Shown here: in pieces, positions 16,672 through 28,091 of the stretch | Position numbering within the stretch: the stretch's first letter is position 1 | How the letters are laid out: the number at the start of each line of letters is the position of its first letter | NCBI RefSeq assembly: GCF_029335975.1 | Contig: NZ_JARJMT020000074.1 | Location: 1 to 37,613, forward strand | Length of the DNA: 37,613 nt | Direction: 5' to 3' | Origin: Tepidimonas sp. | GTDB lineage: Bacteria; Pseudomonadota; Gammaproteobacteria; Burkholderiales; Burkholderiaceae_C | Notes under the pieces: model-generated | The model's database searches: none | Told to the model about the DNA's origin: nothing | What the model saw: the letters and a program-made list of their open reading frames with translations, nothing else | Position numbers and translations under genes: made by a program

Positions 16672-17370
16672 ATGCTCGAAATCGACAACCTCCACGCCTT
16701 CTACGGCAAGAGCCACGTGCTCCACGGTGTGCATTTCAAGGTGGCGCCCGGCGAGATCGTGGCGCTGCTGGGGCGCAACGGCTCGGGCCGTTCGACCACG
16801 GCCAAGGCCATCATGGGCCTGGTGGACGCCGAGGGTGACATCCGCTGGAAGGGCCAACGCATCACTGGCCTCAAGCCCTATGAGGTGGCCCATCTGGGCA
16901 TCGGCTATGTGCCCGAGAGCCGCGACATCTTCCCCAAGCTGACCGTGCACCAAAACCTGATGCTGGGGCAGAAGCGTGCCGGCAAGGGCGGTCGCTGGAG
17001 TTTTGACGACATGTACGCGATGTTCCCGCGCCTGAAGGAGCGTCAGCACACGGAGGCGGGGGTGATGTCCGGCGGCGAGCAGCAGATGCTTACCCTCTGC
17101 CGCACGCTGATGGGGGATCCGGACCTCATCATCATCGACGAGCCCACCGAAGGGTTGGCGCCCAAGATCGTCGAGCTGGTCGCCGAGTATCTGCGCACGC
17201 TCAAGGCCAAAGGGGTGTCGGTGCTGCTGATCGAGCAGAAGTTGACGATTGCCTTGCAGATTTCGGACCGTGCGCTGGTCATGGGGCACGGCAGCATCGT
17301 CTTCGATGGCACGCCCGAGGAGCTCCAGGCCAACCCTTATGTGCGCAAGGAGTGGCTGGAGGTGGGCTGA
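16672..17370 (+). CDS. livF: ABC transporter ATPase (LivF-like) with Walker A Lys replaced by Arg
   Basis: A 232-residue second ATPase. Its Walker A reads GRNGSGRST (34-42), with Arg40 (codon CGT, 16789-16791) where a Lys is nearly always found. The signature SGGEQQ and Walker B LIIIDEPTEGL are intact. The H-loop has Gln rather than His (LLIEQK), as is usual for LivF proteins. Motifs such as AHLGIGYVPESRDIFPKLTV confirm the LivF subfamily. It is the last transporter gene, 36 bp after livG, and the beta-oxidation genes follow after 122 bp with their own probable promoter. Confidence 0.92.
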   Translation: MLEIDNLHAFYGKSHVLHGVHFKVAPGEIVALLGRNGSGRSTTAKAIMGLVDAEGDIRWKGQRITGLKPYEVAHLGIGYVPESRDIFPKLTVHQNLMLGQKRAGKGGRWSFDDMYAMFPRLKERQHTEAGVMSGGEQQMLTLCRTLMGDPDLIIIDEPTEGLAPKIVELVAEYLRTLKAKGVSVLLIEQKLTIALQISDRALVMGHGSIVFDGTPEELQANPYVRKEWLEVG

Positions 17371-17430
17371 GCTCACAGTCAGCAGACAAACACGCGACAC
17401 CCGGTGGTGGGCGGCGGGCCACTGGCGACC

Positions 17431-17436
17431 TAAAAT
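17431..17436 (+). promoter_or_regulatory. Candidate -10 of the beta-oxidation operon
   Basis: TAAAAT matches the -10 consensus at five of six bases and lies 4 bp before the palindromic operator, so transcription would start within the operator. A poor -35 (TGGGCG, 17408-17413) sits at 17 bp. The promoter is plausible mainly because of this placement. Confidence 0.4.
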
Positions 17437-17440
17437 TCCT

Positions 17441-17466
17441 CAAAACCGAACGATCGTTCAGTTTTG
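17441..17466. promoter_or_regulatory. 26-bp palindromic operator, TetR-family style
   Basis: Twelve of thirteen base pairs are complementary about a centre between 17453 and 17454. The core GAACGATCGTTC is perfect, with CAAAAC and GTTTTG outer arms; only the pair 17447/17460 mismatches. Long symmetric sites of this type are usual for TetR-family repressors that sense acyl-CoAs in fatty-acid operons. It lies between livF and the fused hydratase/dehydrogenase gene, just after a -10-like TAAAAT. No TetR gene lies in the window, and I see no second copy of the core here. The regulator is therefore unidentified. Confidence 0.75.
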
Positions 17467-17492
17467 TCTGTCATCGCTTTCGAGGAGGCACC

Positions 17493-19610
17493 ATGACCGC
17501 TCATTACCAGGTCCACGGCGACGTGGCCGTAATCACCCTGGACAACCCGCCCGTCAACGGGCTGGGCTCGTCTACCCGCCAAGCCATCGCTCAAGGGCTG
17601 GACCGTGCGAACGAGGATTCTGGCGTGCGCGCCATCGTGCTGACTGGGGCCGGCAAGGCCTTCTCGGGCGGGGCGGACATCAAAGAGTTCGGCTCGCCCA
17701 AGGCCTACCAGGACCCGAATCTGCTGAGCCTGATTCTGGCGCTGGAGCATTCGGCCAAGCCGGTTGTGGCGGCCATCCACAGCGTCTGTATGGGTGGTGG
17801 GCTGGAGCTGGCGCTGGGCGCGCACTACCGCATCGCCGCGCCAGGCACCAAGGTGGCGCTGCCGGAGGTGAAGCTCGGCCTGATCCCCGGCGCGGGCGGC
17901 ACGCAGCGCCTGCCGCGTGTCATTGGGGTGGAGGCGGCGCTCAACATGATCGTCAGCGGCGAGCCGGTGGCGAGCGAGCTGCTCGCGAGCCTGCCGGGAC
18001 AGAAGCTGTTCGACCGCATGGCGACCTCGGCGGCGTCGCTGCTGGATGAGGCGCTGGCCTTGGCGCGCGAGGTGGCAGCGCAGCATGCCACGGGCGCACC
18101 GCTGCCGCTGGTGCGCCACCTGCCGTGTCGGCATCCACAGGGCGACGCTTATTTCCAGTTCGCGCGCAACATGGTAGGCGCGCAGGCCAAGCACTACCCG
18201 GCGCCGCTCAAGTGCATCGACGCCGTGCAGGCGGCCACGACCCAGCGGTTCGACGATGGGCTGGCGCATGAGCGCGAGATCTTCGTCAACCTGATGAACA
18301 CCCCGGTGAGCATGGCGCTGCGCTATCTGTTCGTGGCCGAGCGTGCCGCCAGCAAGATCGCCGATGTGCCCGAGGACACGCCGCAGCGCGAAATCCGCCA
18401 GGTCGCCGTGATCGGGGCGGGCACCATGGGCAGCGGTATTTCGATCAACTTCCTGAACATCGGACTGCCAGTGACGATTCTGGAGACCAAACCAGAGGCG
18501 CTCGACCGCGGCGTGGCCCACATCCGTTCGGTGTACGAAGGGCAGATCAAGAAGGGCAAGCTCAAGCCCGAGCAGATGGAGCAGCGCCTGGGCCTGCTGC
18601 GCACGACGCTGTCGTACGACGACATCCGCGATGCCGATATCGTCATCGAGGCGGTGTTCGAGGACTTGGAGGTCAAACGCCAGGTGTTCGAGCGGCTCGA
18701 CGTCGTGATGAAGCCGGGCGCGATCCTGGCCACCAACACCTCGACGCTGGACGTCAACAAGATTGCCGCCTTCACCAAACGGCCGCAGGATGTGATCGGC
18801 ACACATTTCTTCAGCCCGGCCAACGTCATGAAGCTGCTGGAGGTGGTGCGTGGGGCAGCCACCGCGAAGGATGTGCTGGCCACCGTGATGGCCCTGGGCA
18901 AGAAGATCAAAAAGACCTGCGTCGTCAGCGGCGTGTGCGACGGCTTCATCGGCAACCGCATGATCGAGCAGTACAGCCGCCAGGCCGGCTTTTTGCTGGA
19001 GGAGGGCTGCACGCCCGAGCAGGTGGACCGCGCGATCGAGAAGTTTGGCTTTGCGATGGGGCCATTCCGCATGGGTGACCTGGCTGGCAACGACGTGGGC
19101 TGGTACATCCGCAAACGCCGTTATGTGGAAAAACCCCACCTGCGCTACTCGCCGATCGCCGATCGCCTGTGCGAGATGGGGCGCTTTGGCCAAAAGACCG
19201 GTGCGGGCTGGTATGACTACCAGCCGGGCAAGCGCGATGCCATTCCCAGCCCGGTCGTCAACCAGATGATCGAGGATTACCGCAAGGAGCGGGGTATCAC
19301 CCCGCGCAAGATCAGCGACGAGGAGATCGTGCAGCGGCTGGTGTTCGCGCTGGTCAACGAGGGCGCGCACATCCTGGAGGAAAAAATCGCCGCGCGCGCC
19401 AGCGACATCGACATGGTGTACCTGACCGGCTACGGTTTTCCGGCCTGGCGCGGCGGGCCGATGCACTATGCCGAGCAATTTGGCCTGTTCAATGTGGTGC
19501 AGGCGATGAAGCGCTTTGCCAAGAACCCGCACGACGATGCCGCTTTCTGGCAGCCCGCGCCGCTGATCGTCCGCCTGGTTGCCGAAGGCAAGGGTTTTGC
19601 CGCCGCCTGA
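17493..19610 (+). CDS. Fused enoyl-CoA hydratase / 3-hydroxyacyl-CoA dehydrogenase
   Basis: A 705-residue bifunctional beta-oxidation enzyme. The N-terminal crotonase domain (about 1-190) has the oxyanion-hole [10 protein letters not shown], the first catalytic Glu in GGGLELALG and the second in [13 protein letters not shown]. After a linker, the NAD-binding domain begins [18 protein letters not shown] (about 303-320), with [11 protein letters not shown] and [17 protein letters not shown] holding the catalytic His. Two C-terminal 3HCDH domains follow. The order and length match peroxisomal-type and PaaH/FadJ-like fusions. The start at 17493 has GAGGAGG 5-11 bases upstream. It leads the thiolase and acyl-CoA dehydrogenase genes. 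Confidence 0.93.
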   Translation: MTAHYQVHGDVAVITLDNPPVNGLGSSTRQAIAQGLDRANEDSGVRAIVLTGAGKAFSGGADIKEFGSPKAYQDPNLLSLILALEHSAKPVVAAIHSVCMGGGLELALGAHYRIAAPGTKVALPEVKLGLIPGAGGTQRLPRVIGVEAALNMIVSGEPVASELLASLPGQKLFDRMATSAASLLDEALALAREVAAQHATGAPLPLVRHLPCRHPQGDAYFQFARNMVGAQAKHYPAPLKCIDAVQAATTQRFDDGLAHEREIFVNLMNTPVSMALRYLFVAERAASKIADVPEDTPQREIRQVAVIGAGTMGSGISINFLNIGLPVTILETKPEALDRGVAHIRSVYEGQIKKGKLKPEQMEQRLGLLRTTLSYDDIRDADIVIEAVFEDLEVKRQVFERLDVVMKPGAILATNTSTLDVNKIAAFTKRPQDVIGTHFFSPANVMKLLEVVRGAATAKDVLATVMALGKKIKKTCVVSGVCDGFIGNRMIEQYSRQAGFLLEEGCTPEQVDRAIEKFGFAMGPFRMGDLAGNDVGWYIRKRRYVEKPHLRYSPIADRLCEMGRFGQKTGAGWYDYQPGKRDAIPSPVVNQMIEDYRKERGITPRKISDEEIVQRLVFALVNEGAHILEEKIAARASDIDMVYLTGYGFPAWRGGPMHYAEQFGLFNVVQAMKRFAKNPHDDAAFWQPAPLIVRLVAEGKGFAAA

Positions 19611-19638
19611 GACCAGCCGCACTTCCGGAGAATTGAAA

Positions 19639-20814
19639 ATGAGCAAAGCTGTCATCGTTTCGACCGCCCGCACGCCGCTGGCCAAAAGTTGGAAAGGCTC
19701 TTTCAACATGACCCACGGGGCCACGCTGGGTGGACATGTGGTGCGCGCTGCCATCGAGCGCGCACGCATCGACGCTGCCGAGGTCGAGGACGTCATCATG
19801 GGCTGCGCCAACCCCGAGGGCGCAACGGGCATGAACATCGCGCGCCAGATCGCGCTGGCTGCGGGCTGTCCGGTCAGTGTTTCGGGCTTGACCGTCAACC
19901 GGTTCTGCTCTTCCGGGCTGCAGACCATTGCCCTGGCCGCCCAGAGCATCATCGCGGGCGAGGGCGAGATTTACGTCGCTGGCGGGGTGGAGAGCATCTC
20001 GTGCGTGCAAAACGAGATGAACAAGCACATGCTGTTCGACCCCGCTTTGGTGGCCCGCAAGCCCGAGATCTACTGGACCATGCTGCAGACTGCCGAGCAG
20101 GTGGCCAAGCGCTACGGCATCACGCGCGAGCAGATGGACGAGTACGGTGCGGCCAGCCAGCAAAAGGCATGCGCCGCTGCGGCCGCGGGCAAGTTCGACG
20201 ACGAGATCGTGCCCATCACCGTCACCGCGGGGGTGTACGACAAGCAGCGCGGCCTGATCACGCGCGAGGTCACCGTCTCCCGCGACGAGGGGCTGCGCGA
20301 GGGCACGACCGTGGAGGCCATCGCCAATATCAAGCCGGCCTTGCCCGGCGGCGTGGTGGCGGCGGGCAACGCCAGCCAGTTTTCCGACGGTGCGGGCGCC
20401 TGTGTGGTGATGGACGAGAAGGTGGCCGAGCGCAAGGGGCTGCAGCCGCTGGGCCGCTTTCTGGGGTTTGCAGTGGCCGGCTGCGAGCCGGATGAGATGG
20501 GCATCGGTCCCGTCTTCGCCGTGCCCAAGGTGCTGGACCGGCTGGGCCTGACGGTGGGCGACATCGACCTGTGGGAGCTCAACGAGGCCTTTGCGGTGCA
20601 GGTGCTGTATTGCCGCGATCGCCTGGGCATCCCGGCCGATCGGCTCAACGTCAACGGCGGGGCGATCGCCATCGGCCACCCGTACGGGGTATCGGGGCAG
20701 CGCCTGACGGGCCACGCGCTCATCGAAGGCAAGCGCCGCGGTGCCAAACGCGTGTGTGTGACCATGTGCATTGGCGGTGGCATGGGTGCGGCCGGCGTGT
20801 TCGAGGTGCTGTGA
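19639..20814 (+). CDS. Acetyl-CoA acyltransferase (thiolase)
   Basis: A 391-residue thiolase that would cleave 3-ketoacyl-CoA to acetyl-CoA and a shortened acyl-CoA. The nucleophile is Cys90 in [10 protein letters not shown]. The active-site His347 is in [16 protein letters not shown] and the second Cys377 is in [11 protein letters not shown]. Length and motifs are those of degradative thiolases. GGAG lies about 10 bases before the ATG. It follows the fused hydratase/dehydrogenase by 28 bp and its stop overlaps the next start by one base (TGATG). Confidence 0.93.
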   Translation: MSKAVIVSTARTPLAKSWKGSFNMTHGATLGGHVVRAAIERARIDAAEVEDVIMGCANPEGATGMNIARQIALAAGCPVSVSGLTVNRFCSSGLQTIALAAQSIIAGEGEIYVAGGVESISCVQNEMNKHMLFDPALVARKPEIYWTMLQTAEQVAKRYGITREQMDEYGAASQQKACAAAAAGKFDDEIVPITVTAGVYDKQRGLITREVTVSRDEGLREGTTVEAIANIKPALPGGVVAAGNASQFSDGAGACVVMDEKVAERKGLQPLGRFLGFAVAGCEPDEMGIGPVFAVPKVLDRLGLTVGDIDLWELNEAFAVQVLYCRDRLGIPADRLNVNGGAIAIGHPYGVSGQRLTGHALIEGKRRGAKRVCVTMCIGGGMGAAGVFEVL

Positions 20815-22658
20815 TGACCCAGGGTTTGCGTACAGCCATCGACTTTTTGTTGTACGAGTGGCTGCAGGCGCAGACCCTCACCACTCGAGAGCGCTTCGCC
20901 GATCACTCGCGCGAGACGTTCGATGCGGTACTCGACACCTGCGAGCGTATCGCGCGCGAAAAGTATGCGCCCTTCAACCGGCTGGTGGATACGGAGGAGC
21001 CCCGCTTCGACGGCGAACGGGTGATCCTGCCGGCCGCCACGCACGAGGCGTGGCGTGCCTACGCCGACAGCGGCATGCTCAGCGCCGCGCAGGACTACGC
21101 CATGGGCGGCATGCAACTGCCCTACACGGTGGAGGCGGCGGGCAATGCCTTCTTCGCGGCGGCTTCCGTCAGCATCGGAGCGGGCATGCTCACGGTAGGT
21201 AACGCCAATTTGCTGATGGCGCACGGGACCGAAGCGCAGCGCCGCGCCTTCGCGCGGCACGCGTTTGCCGGGCGCTTTTCCGGCACCATGTGCCTGAGCG
21301 AGCCGCAAGCCGGCTCCAGTCTCAGCGACATCGCCACGCGGGCGGTGCCCGACGGCGATGATTACGAGGCCGATCCCCTGGGGCCCCGCTACCGACTGCG
21401 CGGCAACAAGATGTGGATTTCGGCTGGCGAACACGAGCTGACCGAGAACATCGTGCACCTGGTGCTGGCCAAGATCCCTGGCCCCGATGGTCGGCTGCCA
21501 GCGGGGGTGAAGGGGATTTCGCTCTTCATCGTGCCCAAAAAGCTCGTCGATACCGAGGGCCGATTGACCGGCGAGCGCAACGACGTGGCCCTGGCCGGTC
21601 TGAACCACAAATGCGGCTGGCGCGGCACGACCAACACTTTGCTCAATTTTGGTGAAGGCCGCTATCCGGTGCGTGCCCCGGGTTTGGACGGTCGCGGTGC
21701 CGGCGCCATCGGCTACCGCGTCGGCGAGCCGGGGCAGGGTCTGCGCTATATGTTCCACATGATGAACGAGGCGCGCATCGGGGTCGGCATGGCCGCTGCC
21801 ATGCTCGGCATGGCCGGCTATCTGGCGAGTCTGGACTACGCGCGCAACCGCCCGCAGGGGCGCCCGATGGGCCCGGCTGGCAAAGACCCGGCCCAGCCAC
21901 CCGTGCGGATCATCGAGCACGCCGATGTCAAGCGCATGCTGCTGGCCCAAAAGGCCTATTGCGAGGGTGCGCTGGCGCTGGAGCTCTACTGCGCGCGCCT
22001 GGTGGACGAACAGCGCACCGGCGATGCTGCAGCGGCCGACGAGGCGCGGCTGCTGCTGGAGGTGCTGACCCCGATTGCCAAGAGCTGGCCCAGCGAATGG
22101 TGCCTGGAGGCCAACAGCCTGGCCATCCAGGTGCACGGCGGCTATGGCTACACACGCGATTTCCCGGTGGAGCAGTACTGGCGCGACAACCGCCTCAATA
22201 TGATCCACGAAGGCACGCACGGCATCCAAGCGTTGGACCTGCTGGGCCGCAAGGTGTTGCTGGAGGAAGGGCGGGGCCTGCAGTTGCTGGGCGCGCGCAT
22301 CGCCGCCACCATCGGGCGCGCCCGTGGGGTGTCGGCTCTGGCCGTGTACGCGGATGCACTGCACCGCGCCTGGGATGCGGTCCGTGCCGCTACGCAGGCG
22401 GCCTGGGCGGATGGCGACCCGGTGTCGGCGCTGGCGAATGCGGTACCGTATCTACAGGCCTTTGGTCACATCATGCTGGCCTGGATCTGGCTGGATGTGG
22501 CGCTGGCCGCCGCTGGCCGCGACGATGCCGCCAACCGCGGACGACTGCAGGCCTGCCGGTATTTCTTCCACTACGAACTGCCCAAGACCGCAGCGTGGCT
22601 GCAGGTCGTGCGTGAGCGCGATCTGACCTGCGCCGAGATGCCCGAAGACGCCTTTTGA
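20814..22658 (+). CDS. Long-type acyl-CoA dehydrogenase
   Basis: A 614-residue flavoprotein catalysing alpha,beta-desaturation of an acyl-CoA. The middle domain has GTMCLSEPQAGSSLSDIATR and the flavin-contact YRLRGNKMWISAGEHELTENI. The C-terminal helical domain has IQVHGGYGYTRDFPVEQYWR and NMIHEGTHGIQALDLLGRK, whose Glu fits the catalytic base. An extra C-terminal domain of about 130 residues makes it longer than ordinary 380-residue enzymes and like the DmdC-related group. The start at 20814 shares an A with the thiolase stop. Its substrate is unknown; the family includes enzymes for fatty and sulfur-containing acyl-CoAs. Confidence 0.9.
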   Translation: MTQGLRTAIDFLLYEWLQAQTLTTRERFADHSRETFDAVLDTCERIAREKYAPFNRLVDTEEPRFDGERVILPAATHEAWRAYADSGMLSAAQDYAMGGMQLPYTVEAAGNAFFAAASVSIGAGMLTVGNANLLMAHGTEAQRRAFARHAFAGRFSGTMCLSEPQAGSSLSDIATRAVPDGDDYEADPLGPRYRLRGNKMWISAGEHELTENIVHLVLAKIPGPDGRLPAGVKGISLFIVPKKLVDTEGRLTGERNDVALAGLNHKCGWRGTTNTLLNFGEGRYPVRAPGLDGRGAGAIGYRVGEPGQGLRYMFHMMNEARIGVGMAAAMLGMAGYLASLDYARNRPQGRPMGPAGKDPAQPPVRIIEHADVKRMLLAQKAYCEGALALELYCARLVDEQRTGDAAAADEARLLLEVLTPIAKSWPSEWCLEANSLAIQVHGGYGYTRDFPVEQYWRDNRLNMIHEGTHGIQALDLLGRKVLLEEGRGLQLLGARIAATIGRARGVSALAVYADALHRAWDAVRAATQAAWADGDPVSALANAVPYLQAFGHIMLAWIWLDVALAAAGRDDAANRGRLQACRYFFHYELPKTAAWLQVVRERDLTCAEMPEDAF

Positions 22659-22710
22659 GCGTTTGAGGGTTTGCCCCTTCCGAAGCCTAACACCCCAAGG
22701 AGACCTCGAC

Positions 22711-23502
22711 ATGCCCCGCACGATTGCGCAACTGTTCGACCTGAGTGGCCGCACGGCCCTCGTCACCGGCGGCTCGCGCGGCCTGGGCCTGCAGCTGGCG
22801 CAGGCGCTGGGCGAGGCCGGCGCCAAGGTGATGTTGACCGCCCGCAAGGCCGACGAGCTGGAGCAGGCCACGGCCCAGCTCCAGTCGCAAGGCATCGATG
22901 CGCGCTGGATCGCCGCCGACTGTGCCCGCGAGGACGACATCCATCGGCTGGTCGCCGAGACGCTGCAGCGCCTGGGCGACATCGACATCCTGGTCAACAA
23001 CGCGGGCGCCGCCTGGGGCGCACCGGCCGAGGAGCATCCCCTGGAGGCCTGGGACAAGGTGATGAATCTGAACATCCGCGGCTACTTCATCCTCAGCCAG
23101 TACGTGGGCAAGCACAGCATGATCCCGCGCCGCCGCGGCAGCATCGTCAATGTCGCCTCGATCGCCGGCCTGGGCGGCAACCCGCCGGATATGAAGACCA
23201 TCGCCTACAACACCTCCAAGGGCGCGGTGATCAACTTCACCCGTGCGCTGGCGGCGGAGTGGGGGCGCTACGGCATCCGCGTCAACGCCATCTGCCCGGG
23301 CTTCTTCCCCAGCAAGATGACCCGCGGGACGCTGCAGGCCATGGGCGAGGAGCGCCTGGCGGCCCACGCGCCGCTGCAGCGTTTGGGCGACGACGAGGAC
23401 CTCAAGGGCACGGTGGTGCTGTTCGCGTCGGACGCAGGCAAACACATCACCGGGCAGTGGCTGGCCGTGGACGGGGGCGTCAGTGCCGTCACGGGCGGCT
23501 GA
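22711..23502 (+). CDS. SDR-family oxidoreductase
   Basis: A 263-residue classical short-chain dehydrogenase. Cofactor motif TGGSRGLGLQ (about 20-29), NNAG near 100, and the catalytic Ser...YNTSK (VNVASIAGLGGN, then IAYNTSKGAVINF). The C-terminal GQWLAVDGGVSAV is typical of the FabG-like group. In this operon it could act as a 3-hydroxyacyl-CoA or hydroxy-acid dehydrogenase. The start at 22711 has AAGGAGA 8-14 bases upstream, closer to ideal than an in-frame ATG at 22663. Confidence 0.9.
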   Translation: MPRTIAQLFDLSGRTALVTGGSRGLGLQLAQALGEAGAKVMLTARKADELEQATAQLQSQGIDARWIAADCAREDDIHRLVAETLQRLGDIDILVNNAGAAWGAPAEEHPLEAWDKVMNLNIRGYFILSQYVGKHSMIPRRRGSIVNVASIAGLGGNPPDMKTIAYNTSKGAVINFTRALAAEWGRYGIRVNAICPGFFPSKMTRGTLQAMGEERLAAHAPLQRLGDDEDLKGTVVLFASDAGKHITGQWLAVDGGVSAVTGG

Positions 23503-23590
23503 CCTGGCGTTCAGTGCCCGCATCCCCTGGGTCGAGCGGCTGGGTTTTCGGCGGCGGCGCTGGACGCAGGGTGGGGAGGAAACGGTCTTG

Positions 23591-23624
23591 CCCGCCCCAG
23601 CGCGGGATCGCCCGCCGCTTTTTT
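23591..23624 (+). terminator. Candidate terminator with an alternative upstream hairpin
   Basis: GCGGG (23602-23606), ATCG loop, CCCGC (23611-23615), then CGC and six Ts (23619-23624) resemble a short intrinsic terminator after the SDR gene. The same GCGGG can instead pair with CCCGC at 23591-23595. The two stems exclude each other, an arrangement like an attenuator, directly before the next gene. Stems are only 5 bp. Confidence 0.4.
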
Positions 23625-23639
23625 ATGGAGTCGTGTCCC

Positions 23640-24659
23640 ATGCCGATGAACAAACAAATCCTTCTGGTCAGCCGCCCCCAGGGCGAGGCCACTGTTGACA
23701 ACTTCCGCCTGGTGGAGACGCAAACGCCCGCGCTGGCCGACGGTCAGGTTCTGGTGCGTCACCACTACCTTAGCCTGGATCCCTACATGCGCGGGCGGAT
23801 GAACGAGGGTAAGAGCTACGCGGCAGCGCAGCCGCTGGGCGAGGTGATGTTGGGCGGCACCGCCGGCCAGGTGGTGGACAGCCGCCATCCGCGCTATGCG
23901 ATCGGCGATTGGGTGGTTGGTATGGGTGGCTGGCAACAGTACAGCGTGGTCGATGCCGATCAGCCGGGACTGTTGCGCAAGGTGGATGTCTCGCGCGTGC
24001 CGCTCAGCCACTACTTGGGCGCAGTGGGCATGCCGGGAGTGACGGCTTGGTACGGGCTGGTCAAGATCATCGACCCCCAGCCGGGCCAGACGGTGACCGT
24101 CAGCGCCGCCAGCGGGGCTGTCGGTAGCGCGGTCGGGGTGCTGGCCAAGCAGCGCGGCTGCCGCGTGGTCGGCATCGCCGGTGGGCCCGAAAAATGCGCC
24201 TATGTGCGCGACGAGCTGGGCTTTGACGACTGTATCGACTACCGGGCGCACCGCGATCTGGGCGCGCTGGCGCGTGCGCTGAAGGCGGCCTGTCCGAACG
24301 GCATCGACGGTCACTTCGAAAACGTCGGCGGCACCGTGCTGGATGCGGTGATGCTGCGCGCGAATGCGTTCTCGCGCGTGGCTTTGTGTGGGATGATTGC
24401 CGGCTACGACGGCCAGCCGCTGCCGATGCTCAACCCGTCGCTGATTCTCATCAATCGCATGCGCATCGAGGGCTTCATCGTCAGCGAGCACATGGAGGTG
24501 TGGCCGCAGGCCCTGGCGGAGCTCGGCGAGCTGGTCGGCAGCGGGCGTTTTCGCCCCCGCGAGACCGTGGCGCAGGGCATCGAGTCGGCACCCGAGGCGT
24601 TTTTGGGGCTGCTCAAAGGCCGCAACTTTGGCAAGCAGCTCGTCAAGCTGGTGGATTGA
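23640..24659 (+). CDS. MDR-family NADP-dependent oxidoreductase
   Basis: A 339-residue medium-chain reductase of the leukotriene B4 dehydrogenase / CurA group, which lacks zinc and reduces activated double bonds of enones or enoyl compounds with NADPH. Features are LSLDPYMRGRM (about 44-54), PGVTAWYGLVKI, the nucleotide-binding SAASGAVGSAVGVLAKQRGC (about 159-178), and HFENVGGTVLDAV. The start at 23640 (MPMNK) has GGAG 9 bases upstream; ATG at 23646 is an alternative. It lies between the two SDR genes, so it may handle an unsaturated or ketone-bearing intermediate. That role is inferred. Confidence 0.9.
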   Translation: MPMNKQILLVSRPQGEATVDNFRLVETQTPALADGQVLVRHHYLSLDPYMRGRMNEGKSYAAAQPLGEVMLGGTAGQVVDSRHPRYAIGDWVVGMGGWQQYSVVDADQPGLLRKVDVSRVPLSHYLGAVGMPGVTAWYGLVKIIDPQPGQTVTVSAASGAVGSAVGVLAKQRGCRVVGIAGGPEKCAYVRDELGFDDCIDYRAHRDLGALARALKAACPNGIDGHFENVGGTVLDAVMLRANAFSRVALCGMIAGYDGQPLPMLNPSLILINRMRIEGFIVSEHMEVWPQALAELGELVGSGRFRPRETVAQGIESAPEAFLGLLKGRNFGKQLVKLVD

Positions 24660-24676
24660 TCCGAGAGGCCACGCCC

Positions 24677-25594
24677 ATGCTCACCGACTTTGCCGGCCGC
24701 ACGGCCGTCATCACCGGGGCCGGTTCCGGCTTCGGGCTGGAGGTGGCGCGCATCGCGATGCAGCGCCGCATGAAGCTGGTGCTGGTGGATGTCCAGCCCG
24801 ACGCGCTGGAGCGCATCCGCGCCGAGGCCGAGGCGGCTGGCGTGCCGGTGCTGGCGCAGCGCGTCGATGTGGCGGACGCGGCCCAGATGGACACACTGGC
24901 CGAAGCCGTGCAGGCCCGCTTCGGGGCACCGCACTTCGTCTTCAACAACGCCGGGGTGGCCGCTGGCGGGCTGGTCTGGGAAAACACCGTCGCCGACTGG
25001 CAGTGGGTGCTGGGCGTCAACCTTTGGGGCGTGATCCACGGCGTGCGCATCTTCACTCCGATGATGTTGGCCGCGGCGCAGGCCGATGCCGCCTGGCGCG
25101 GCCACATCGTCAACACCGCCAGCATGGCCGGGCTGCTGACACCGCCCAACATGGGGATTTATAACGTCAGCAAGCACGCGGTGGTGGCGCTGACCGAAAC
25201 GCTGTACCAGGACCTGAGGCTCGTCACCGACCAGGTCGGCGCGAGCGTGTTGTGTCCGTACTTCGTGCCGACCGGCATCAGCCAAAGCCAGCGCAACCGC
25301 CCGACAGACCTGCCCTCGGCTGCCCCGACGCGCAGCCAGCTGATTGGCCAGGCCATGAGCGAGAAGGCGGTCAGCAGCGGCAAGGTCACGGCCGCAGAGG
25401 TCGCGCAGCAGGTGTTCCAAGCGATAGAGCAAGACCGCTTCTACATCTACAGCCACCCGCACGCGCTGGCGCCGGTGGCGCAGCGCCTGCAGGCGATTGT
25501 CGAGAGCCGCAACCCACCCGATCCTTTTGCCGAGCGGCCGGAGGTCGGCGCGCAGCTGCGCGCGGCGCTGCGCTCCCCGTGCCCGGCAGGGTAG
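24677..25594 (+). CDS. SDR-family oxidoreductase
   Basis: A 305-residue short-chain dehydrogenase. It shows TGAGSGFGLEVARIA (about 13-27), NNAGVAAGGLVW, and NTASMAGLLTPPNMGIYNVS then K, with the catalytic Ser, Tyr and Lys in the usual spacing. Longer than the FabG type, it has a C-terminal extension of about 50 residues (residues 250-305) with HPHALAPVAQRLQAIVESR. Such proteins are common near acyl-CoA genes in Burkholderiales, but the substrate is unknown. It follows the MDR gene by 17 bp and ends the cluster; the next gene, tex, is 118 bp away. Confidence 0.88.
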   Translation: MLTDFAGRTAVITGAGSGFGLEVARIAMQRRMKLVLVDVQPDALERIRAEAEAAGVPVLAQRVDVADAAQMDTLAEAVQARFGAPHFVFNNAGVAAGGLVWENTVADWQWVLGVNLWGVIHGVRIFTPMMLAAAQADAAWRGHIVNTASMAGLLTPPNMGIYNVSKHAVVALTETLYQDLRLVTDQVGASVLCPYFVPTGISQSQRNRPTDLPSAAPTRSQLIGQAMSEKAVSSGKVTAAEVAQQVFQAIEQDRFYIYSHPHALAPVAQRLQAIVESRNPPDPFAERPEVGAQLRAALRSPCPAG

Positions 25595-25712
25595 ACGATA
25601 GCGATGCCGCCAACGAGCTAACCGTGCTCCGAGGGCACAAGTGGCGCACGACGATGTCGATCGCGTAGCCGGCGCGCATGGCACACTTCGCCACTTCGCA
25701 TCCAACTACCCC

Positions 25713-28079
<2,367 letters not shown>

Positions 28080-28091
28080 TCCTAGCCTGAC

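Noticed and set aside
17430-19952. An 840-codon open frame on the minus strand
   Set aside because: It lies opposite the fused hydratase/dehydrogenase and reads as His/Arg/Asp-rich sequence typical of the antisense of GC-rich genes.
25595-25712. Extra N-terminus for Tex from an upstream ATG
   Set aside because: The added 24 residues are unlike the conserved Tex N-terminus, which starts with the chosen ATG at 25713.
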